Shown in pieces: positions 46,304 through 51,074 of a DNA stretch of 51,074 nucleotides. Source of the DNA: Clostridium sp. Cult1 (GTDB taxonomy: Bacteria > Bacillota > Clostridia > Tissierellales > Tepidimicrobiaceae). Below the pieces are notes generated by a model, which ran no database searches, was not told where the DNA came from, and saw only the letters and a list, made by a program, of their open reading frames with translations. Made by a program: the position numbers and the translations under genes. The DNA is taken from positions 1,724,085 through 1,775,158 of the forward strand of contig NZ_PPXW01000001.1 in assembly GCF_021655095.1 (NCBI RefSeq), read 5' to 3'. How positions within the stretch are numbered: the first letter of the stretch is position 1; each line of letters starts with the position of its first letter.

Positions 46304-47449
46304 ATGAAAAATAAGATAATATTACTAGGATTAGCTGGAAGCTTGATATTAGGAAATGCCTCCATTGCAAAAGATAACCAGTATATAGAAGCTACTAACA
46401 AAAATAGGTTAATTAAACAGCCACCTATAAACGCAGAAGTAGGTATGAAAAAAGTTAAAATAACTTCAGAAACTATTAAATCAAATACTGAAGATATTGA
46501 CGTTGATGTTAAAATACCAGTGGTTAAGGGATTGAAGGATGAAATATATCAGGAACAATTAAACTATAAAATAAAAAGTACTGCTAAAAAAGATTTAAAT
46601 GAATTCAAAAAGATAGCTGAAGAATTAAAAGAATTAAATATAGAATGGACACCAGAAATAAGAATCAACTATGAAATAAAATCAGATGAAGATATATTGT
46701 CCTTCGTAGTTACCACTTATTCATATGTAGGTGGAGCTAATGGCATGTCAAGAAAAGATTATTATAATATTGATATTAAGGGAAATAATATTGTGAAATT
46801 AGAGGATTTATTTAAGGAAAATAGTAATTATAGAACTGTGTTAAATGATGAGATAAATAGACAAATTAAAAAACAAATGACTACTAATGAAAAGATGTAC
46901 TTCGAAGGCGAAGAAGGATTTAAGTCTATAAAAGATGATCAATCTTTTTATATCAACGAAAGTAAAAATTTAGTGATTGTGTTCCAAATGTATGATATTG
47001 CTCCTAGAAGCTCTGGATATCCAGAATTTGAGATCCCAAAGGAAAATATAGTTCATATATTAAAAGAGGTTGAACCAATTACAGCAGACAGCAAGATTAC
47101 CAGTTTTGATAGGATAATCATAAATAAGGAAGAACGAAAACTAGAAAATCCTATGTTCCAATCTGAAAAAGGAAGGGTAATGATGCCTTTATCGGAAGTA
47201 GCTAAAGCTTTAGATTTTGAAGTAACTTGGGATGGGAAAAATAAAGTTGCAAGTATGAAAAAAGGTCCTGTATCAGCAGGTGCTTATGTAAATCATGATA
47301 GATATTATTTCTTAAAATCTTTTGTATATTTAGAGGAGAAAGCTCAACTAATAAAAGGAAGAACCTACGTGCCAATAAGTTTTATCCAACAAGTATTACA
47401 AGGTCAAATTACAGTTAATGAAGATGGAATGTTGAACATAATATATTAA
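46304..47449 (+). CDS. Secreted DUF3298/DUF4163-like protein with copper-amine-oxidase-N domain
   Basis: 381 aa. Signal peptide (IILLGLAGSLILGNASIA, cleavage near residue 22), then a DUF4163/DUF3298-like region (about 48-260; FVVTTYSYVGGANG and YDIAPRSSGYPEFEIP are its hallmarks, as in PdaC/RsiV ectodomains), and a C-terminal copper-amine-oxidase N-type domain (about 275-380; GRVMMPLSEVAKALDFEVTWD, GRTYVPISFI) often used for wall attachment. No catalytic domain is visible. AAGGAGG precedes the ATG. Promoter carries three WalR boxes. Confidence 0.87.
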   Translation: MKNKIILLGLAGSLILGNASIAKDNQYIEATNKNRLIKQPPINAEVGMKKVKITSETIKSNTEDIDVDVKIPVVKGLKDEIYQEQLNYKIKSTAKKDLNEFKKIAEELKELNIEWTPEIRINYEIKSDEDILSFVVTTYSYVGGANGMSRKDYYNIDIKGNNIVKLEDLFKENSNYRTVLNDEINRQIKKQMTTNEKMYFEGEEGFKSIKDDQSFYINESKNLVIVFQMYDIAPRSSGYPEFEIPKENIVHILKEVEPITADSKITSFDRIIINKEERKLENPMFQSEKGRVMMPLSEVAKALDFEVTWDGKNKVASMKKGPVSAGAYVNHDRYYFLKSFVYLEEKAQLIKGRTYVPISFIQQVLQGQITVNEDGMLNIIY

Positions 47450-47495
47450 CATAAAAACCCTTATTTAACCATAAGGGTTTTTATGTTATTTTTTT
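47448..47495 (+). terminator. Terminator after the DUF3298-like gene
   Basis: A 17-bp stem AACATAAAAACCCTTAT/ATAAGGGTTTTTATGTT, 6-nt loop, then ATTTTTTT. Confidence 0.9.
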
Positions 47496-47545
47496 GAGAT
47501 TCTGGTATAATACTATCTATATCATATATTTATAGGAGGCAAAAT

Positions 47546-48298
47546 ATGAGAATATTATTAGTTAACGATGATGGGATATATTCAGATGGAATACGTATAT
47601 TAGCTGAAACCCTAGAAGAGGACTATGAAGTGATTATAGTAGCACCAGAAGAGCAAAAAAGTGCTCAAAGTCAAGCTATAACGATATCTAAATCTTTAAT
47701 AGTAAAAGAAGTTAAGTTAGAAGGAGTTAAATCAAATGCTTATAGTGTGTCAGGCACTCCAGCAGATTGTGTAAGAATAGCTCTAGATAAAATAATAGAA
47801 AAGCCTGTAGACTTTGTCATATCAGGGATAAATATGGGTTTAAATGCTGGTATGGATGTACTCTATTCAGGGACTGTATCGGCAGCTATTGAAGCAAATA
47901 TATATAAACTTCCTGCCATAGCCTTATCGGCAGAATGGATAGATGGAAAAATTGATTATCATTTAGCAGCAAAATATGGAAGATATATTTTAGAAAAATC
48001 AAAGGCCGACTTTATTAAAAATAATATTATATTGAGTATTAACACTCCTTATCTTGGAAATGAAGAGCCAAAAGGAGTTAAAGTATGTAAAATTGGTGGG
48101 GTAATATATGATTATTATATTCTTGAAAAAAATGGAGAAAATGGGGAAAAGGTATTAAAACTAGAGGGAAGACATGATGTTGAATTTGAAGAGGATACAG
48201 ATAGATTCTATTTGTCACAAGGATATGTAACTATAACTCCTCTTCATTATGATCTCACAAACTTTAATTTATTAGAGAAAGTCAAGGAATGGTTATAG
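47546..48298 (+). CDS. surE: 5'/3'-nucleotidase SurE
   Basis: Metal-dependent phosphatase of nucleoside monophosphates (250 aa). N-terminal NDDGI with metal-binding Asp-Asp; APEEQKSAQSQAIT; SGTPADCVRIAL; SGINMGLNAGMDVLYSGTVSAA. ATAGGAGGC precedes the ATG. It is 38 bp before rlmH, probably co-transcribed. Confidence 0.95.
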   Translation: MRILLVNDDGIYSDGIRILAETLEEDYEVIIVAPEEQKSAQSQAITISKSLIVKEVKLEGVKSNAYSVSGTPADCVRIALDKIIEKPVDFVISGINMGLNAGMDVLYSGTVSAAIEANIYKLPAIALSAEWIDGKIDYHLAAKYGRYILEKSKADFIKNNIILSINTPYLGNEEPKGVKVCKIGGVIYDYYILEKNGENGEKVLKLEGRHDVEFEEDTDRFYLSQGYVTITPLHYDLTNFNLLEKVKEWL

Positions 48299-48336
48299 GA
48301 AGTGAATCTGTAAAAACGTAGGGCTAGGAGGTAGTA

Positions 48337-48816
48337 ATGAATATAAAAATTATAGCAGTTGGGAAGATCAAGGAAAAGTATATGAAGGAGGGTATTAAAG
48401 AGTATTTAAAGAGATTATCAAAATATTGTAATTTAGAAATAATAGAAGTAGAAGATGAAAAAGCTCCAGAGAATCTTTCGAAAAAAGACATAGAGATTAT
48501 AAAAAATAAAGAAGGCAGGAAACTATTATCTAAAATTCCCCAAAATTCCTTTATTATTTCCCTGGAAATAGAAGGCAAGGAAATTTCCTCAGAAGAATTG
48601 TCGAAAAAAATGGAAGATCTAATGGTAAGTGGTATAAATGATATTACATTTATTATAGGAGGATCACTAGGATTATCTCAGGAGGTTCGAAATAAGGCTA
48701 ATTATAAATTATCATTTTCAAAAATGACCTTTCCTCATCAATTGATGAGGATTATATTATTGGAACAAATATATAGAGGATTTAGGATTATGAGAGGTGA
48801 ACCGTATCATAAGTAG
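48337..48816 (+). CDS. rlmH: 23S rRNA (pseudouridine1915-N3)-methyltransferase RlmH
   Basis: SPOUT methyltransferase (159 aa) with a C-terminal knot (FIIGGSLGLSQEV and FPHQLMRIILLEQIYRGFRI). The end is the invariant GEPYHK. In Staphylococcus the last codons of this gene (orfX) are the attachment site of SCC elements. Here the last codons form one half of a perfect 28-bp direct repeat, and accessory genes start immediately after. The gene itself is intact. Confidence 0.96.
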   Translation: MNIKIIAVGKIKEKYMKEGIKEYLKRLSKYCNLEIIEVEDEKAPENLSKKDIEIIKNKEGRKLLSKIPQNSFIISLEIEGKEISSEELSKKMEDLMVSGINDITFIIGGSLGLSQEVRNKANYKLSFSKMTFPHQLMRIILLEQIYRGFRIMRGEPYHK

Positions 48817-48893
48817 GACAAGCTGTTGAGACATAAGTTAATAATTAGGGGTTACTATTAACTAGCATTAAATGGTATAATATGTATATATAG
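48796..48893 (+). repeat. Copy B of the promoter-bearing repeat; includes rlmH 3' end
   Basis: 48796-48823 is identical over 28 bp to 49948-49975 and covers the last codons and stop of rlmH (core CCGTATCATAAGTAG). Beyond it TAGGGGTTACTA (48846-48857) and the extended promoter TGGTATAAT (48873-48881) are shared with copies A and C at almost the same spacing. It ends about 50 bp before the GNAT gene. Confidence 0.88.
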
Positions 48894-48931
48894 CAAAGGC
48901 TATTATTTCTATTAGTATAGGAGTTGATTAT

Positions 48932-49444
48932 ATGCTAAAAATAAGAACAAGAAAAGCAAATATTCGAGATGCTGCTTCAATGAGTATTATCCATGCAAAT
49001 AGTTGGAGAAAAGCATATAAAGGGCTATTACCAGATGAATATTTAAATGGAATTCAAGATACACAATGGATAAACATGATAACAAAAGGTTTGGAAGATA
49101 ATACTATGAATGCATGGGTTGCTACCATTGAAGACATCATAATAGCTTGTACATGTGTAGGTAATTCAAGATATAAAGGATATGAAGGTCAATTAGAATT
49201 AATTTCCATATATGTTTTGTCAGAATATTGGAATTTAGGGGTAGGTTCTTTACTAATAGAGGAAGTTTTGGAATATGCAGTAAATAATAAATATAAAGAA
49301 GTAGGGCTTTGGGTTTTAGATGGCAATAGCCAGGCCATAAGGTTTTATGAAAAAATGGGATTTTTCAATAATGGAGATACTATTTCATGTATGATAGGAA
49401 AAAATTCCACAACTGAAAAACGTTATATAAAAAAGCTGGTTTAA
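48932..49444 (+). CDS. GNAT family N-acetyltransferase
   Basis: 170 aa. GNAT fold: N-terminal IRDAASMSIIHANSWRKAYKGLLPDEYL, central ELISIYVLSEYWNLGVGSLLIEE (acetyl-CoA loop; the usual Gln/Arg is Trp), and C-terminal LWVLDGNSQAIRFYEKMGF. Substrate unknown. GGAGTTG precedes the ATG. Monocistronic accessory gene driven by the repeat-borne promoter. Confidence 0.9.
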   Translation: MLKIRTRKANIRDAASMSIIHANSWRKAYKGLLPDEYLNGIQDTQWINMITKGLEDNTMNAWVATIEDIIIACTCVGNSRYKGYEGQLELISIYVLSEYWNLGVGSLLIEEVLEYAVNNKYKEVGLWVLDGNSQAIRFYEKMGFFNNGDTISCMIGKNSTTEKRYIKKLV

Positions 49445-49521
49445 AAAAACACTTCAATTGAAATATTTTATGCTATAATATGTATAAATAATTCTTTATT
49501 GATTATAGAATATAGAGTACA

Positions 49522-49737
49522 TTGAAGGCAAATATCAATGAAGTATGGAAATTGATAGACAATTTAACCCTAGAAGAAAAAAGAATAATATATAAGGAAA
49601 TGGAACAGGAAATTAGTACTAAACTATTAGACATATTAGATAAAGTTAACGAGCGTGCAGAAAAAGATTCTATTAGTTCAGAAGAGATTACTAAAGAAGT
49701 TGAAGATGTTAGAGGGTATATTTATGAAAAAGATTAA
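49522..49737 (+). CDS. Antitoxin-like small protein upstream of a PIN remnant
   Basis: 71 aa starting with TTG: KANINEVWKLIDNLTLEEKRI, helical, acidic at the end (SSEEITKEVEDVRGYIYEKD). This is the pattern of antitoxins paired with PIN-domain ribonucleases, and a PIN start overlaps its stop. No good ribosome site before the TTG. With the toxin broken, this gene may be a relic. Confidence 0.6.
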   Translation: MKANINEVWKLIDNLTLEEKRIIYKEMEQEISTKLLDILDKVNERAEKDSISSEEITKEVEDVRGYIYEKD

Positions 49738-49852
49738 AATTGTAATTGATACCAATATATTTGTGAGTGCTTTTCTAGGAAGTAAAAATGCTAGGTTGGT
49801 TCTAAATCCATATAAATTGATGTTAATAAACAAACCAGTAGGCTTATTATGA
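49724..49852 (+). pseudogene. Truncated PIN-domain toxin
   Basis: ATG at 49724 overlaps the antitoxin stop by 14 bp. The frame gives KIKIVIDTNIFVSAFLGSKN, the exact start of PIN toxins (first catalytic Asp in VIDTNI), but after about 26 residues the sequence leaves the family and ends at 42 aa within a terminator. The rest of the domain with the other acidic residues is missing, so it should be inactive. Confidence 0.72.
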
Positions 49853-49872
49853 TGAAAACCTACTGGTTTTTT
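49832..49872 (+). terminator. Terminator after the broken toxin-antitoxin module
   Basis: AAACCAGTAGG/CCTACTGGTTT, 11-bp stem, 16-nt loop, T-run to 49872. It overlaps the end of the truncated toxin frame. Confidence 0.85.
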
Positions 49873-49942
49873 GGTATATTTTCTACTTAAATTAATTTTT
49901 CTTTTATATATTTATCACCAAATAAGTTTTGCGAGTAGAGTC

Positions 49943-50045
49943 GATACGGTGAACCGTATCATAAGTAGGACAAGCCTTATTGATTATAAATTAGGATTTA
50001 GGGGTTACTACGGACCATAAGGAAATGGTATAATGTGTATAAGTA
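49943..50045 (+). repeat. Copy C of the promoter-bearing repeat
   Basis: 49948-49975 repeats the rlmH 3' end perfectly over 28 bp. The left side also makes a dyad GATACGGT-GA-ACCGTATC (49943-49960) absent from copy B. TAGGGGTTACTA (49999-50010) and TGGTATAATGTGTATAAGTAG follow as in the other copies. The promoter lies 48 bp before the nucleotidyltransferase start. Confidence 0.88.
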
Positions 50046-50081
50046 GGAAAATGTGAATTAACTGCTATGGAGGAAATGGTT

Positions 50082-50699
50082 ATGGAAGAAAAATTAATAG
50101 ATTCTGCTAAGGAATATTTGAAAAAAGAATATAATTGTCATTCAATAATATTATATGGTTCCTTTGTTAGTGGGGATTATACAGAAGAAAGTGATATAGA
50201 TTTAGTATGTTTTTGCGATAACCCCAAAAAGGAAAATGATACGACAGTATTTAATAATAGGAGATTAGATGCTTGGATTTATAAAACGGAAATGATGGAA
50301 GAGTGCACTCAATTTCTTCATGTTAAAGATGGTAAAATAATTTTTGATGAAAGAGATTTATGTACTATTTTTCTTAATGAAATAAATAAGCAGTTTATAA
50401 CTGGCCCCAAACAATTAACATTGCAAGAAAAAGATTTTCTTAAAGATTGGCTTAAAAAAATGTTACAAAGAGCAAGAAAGGGGGATATCGAGGGAAATTT
50501 CAGGTACCATTGGCTGCTTACAGATTCATTGAAGATTTATTTTGATATTAAAGGTATGTGGTATTTGGGTCCCAAGAAATCTTTACAGTGGCTTTATGAC
50601 AATAATAGGGAAGCATACTATTTATTCTATAATGCATTGAGAAACAATGCTGATATTGCTGAAATAGAGAAATTAATTGAATATATAGTTGTGTCATAA
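50082..50699 (+). CDS. Nucleotidyltransferase-domain protein
   Basis: 205 aa. N-terminal NTase fold with GS motif LYGSFVSGDYTEESDIDL: Gly26-Ser27, Asp38 and Asp40, with Asp63 (RRLDAWI) as likely third carboxylate. A helical C-terminal half (about 100-205) may be a substrate or HEPN-like domain. Function unknown; related folds include MNT antitoxins and antibiotic-adenylating enzymes. GGAGG lies 8 nt before the ATG at 50082; an ATG at 50067 would need that site as coding sequence. Confidence 0.8.
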   Translation: MEEKLIDSAKEYLKKEYNCHSIILYGSFVSGDYTEESDIDLVCFCDNPKKENDTTVFNNRRLDAWIYKTEMMEECTQFLHVKDGKIIFDERDLCTIFLNEINKQFITGPKQLTLQEKDFLKDWLKKMLQRARKGDIEGNFRYHWLLTDSLKIYFDIKGMWYLGPKKSLQWLYDNNREAYYLFYNALRNNADIAEIEKLIEYIVVS

Positions 50700-50771
50700 T
50701 TTTTATATTATATGTAATAAATAATATGGTATAATAAATATATATTACATTATTTGAAAGGTAGTGATAGA

Positions 50772-50969
50772 ATGGACACTGCTAAACAAATATTATTAAA
50801 ACTTATAGATGAAATTCCAGAAAATCAAATACATGAAGTAATAGATTTTATAGGATATTTAAAAATAAAAAATGAGAGAGATATGTTTAAAGAGTTAGAA
50901 GAGGCAAGTAAAAGTAGCATGGACTTTTGGAACAATGATATAGATGATGAGGTATGGAATAATGTATAA
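50772..50969 (+). CDS. DUF2281-type antitoxin
   Basis: 65 aa: DTAKQILLKLIDEIPENQIHEVIDFIGYL with acidic tail SMDFWNNDIDDEVWNNV. This pattern is that of DUF2281 antitoxins paired with PemK/MazF-like toxins, and such a gene overlaps its stop. AAAGGTAG precedes the ATG. Confidence 0.82.
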   Translation: MDTAKQILLKLIDEIPENQIHEVIDFIGYLKIKNERDMFKELEEASKSSMDFWNNDIDDEVWNNV

Positions 50970-51074
50970 GCAAGGAGATATATTACTAATTCCAATACCA
51001 TTTACAGATTTGACATCCAGTAAAAAGAGACCTGTTCTTGTACTATCAAATGATGATTATAATTCTAAAACAGA
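50962..51074 (+). CDS. PemK/MazF-like toxin, 5' part (runs off the window)
   Basis: First 37 residues only: MYKQGDILLIPIPFTDL then SSKKRPVLVLSND. This is the usual start of PemK/MazF-type endoribonucleases (GDI..I.FPFTD..S.K.RPVLVL). It overlaps the antitoxin stop by 8 bp, so the two are coupled. Confidence 0.8.
   Translation, partial: MYKQGDILLIPIPFTDLTSSKKRPVLVLSNDDYNSKT

Noticed and set aside
48932-50699. Complete SCC-type element with recombinase
   Set aside because: The repeat and the insertion position fit, but no ccr or other recombinase gene is present in the window, so only an SCC-like layout can be claimed.

Overview
The window is the replication-origin region of an AT-rich, endospore-forming Gram-positive bacterium of clostridial type. 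The gene set and order (remB-recF-yaaA-dnaN-dnaA, oriC, rpmH-rnpA-yidD-yidC-jag-mnmE-mnmG-rsmG-noc, soj-parB, walRK-yycH-yycI-walJ-htrA-rlmH), the DUF4446 gene after parB, the spore genes yyaC and ytaF, and the low GC content suggest a Tissierellales-like anaerobe. This assignment is inferred from content; the 16S gene lies just outside the left edge. Genes left of about 11 kb read mostly leftward and those to the right mostly rightward, as expected for leading-strand genes around oriC.

Left arm (1-11.1 kb, minus strand): two tandem sigma-A promoters and a leader point out of the left edge, probably into an rRNA operon. Next come an rsbV-rsbW-sigB partner-switch operon, gyrA, gyrB, remB, recF, yaaA, dnaN and dnaA. 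The origin is bipartite. Upstream of dnaA is a cluster of eight perfect DnaA boxes. Between dnaA and dnaN is a DnaA box followed by a GC-rich spacer, a run of TAG trinucleotides (DnaA-trio) and AT-rich DNA, closely resembling the B. subtilis unwinding site.

Right arm, proximal (11.1-23.2 kb): rpmH through rsmG, noc, then soj-parB bracketed by two perfect parS sites. Between noc and soj sits an accessory segment with two unrelated lipoprotein genes. Each carries a G7 tract, one just before the start codon and one at a frameshift inside the gene. Middle (23.2-37 kb): YtaF, a CaCA exchanger, an AGCS symporter, a cyclodeaminase, a cysteine desulfurase-like enzyme, DUF4446, a lipid kinase, a 49-residue small protein, YyaC, an M23/LysM/G5 cell-wall hydrolase, a subtilase with a C-terminal membrane tail, and a SERCA-type P-type ATPase under a yybP-ykoY (Mn2+) riboswitch.

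Wal region (37-48.8 kb): walR, walK, a secreted protein of unknown function, yycH, yycI, walJ, an HtrA-type protease, a CxxH/CxxC zinc protein, rtcB, a DUF3298/DUF4163-like secreted protein, surE and rlmH. Three promoter regions in the window carry TGTAAY-N5-TGTAAY tandem repeats that match the WalR box, so a local WalRK cell-wall regulon can be proposed.

Right end (48.8-51.07 kb): an accessory island begins exactly at the 3' end of rlmH, the same position used by staphylococcal SCC elements. The last codons of rlmH are part of a perfect 28-bp direct repeat found again 1.15 kb downstream. The repeat is the front of a roughly 100-bp unit that ends in an extended -10 promoter and occurs three times in the window, including once in the noc-soj accessory segment. 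Each copy lies just upstream of an accessory gene (GNAT acetyltransferase, nucleotidyltransferase, lipoprotein). The island also holds one broken and one apparently intact toxin-antitoxin module. This repeat family is the best candidate here for something undescribed.
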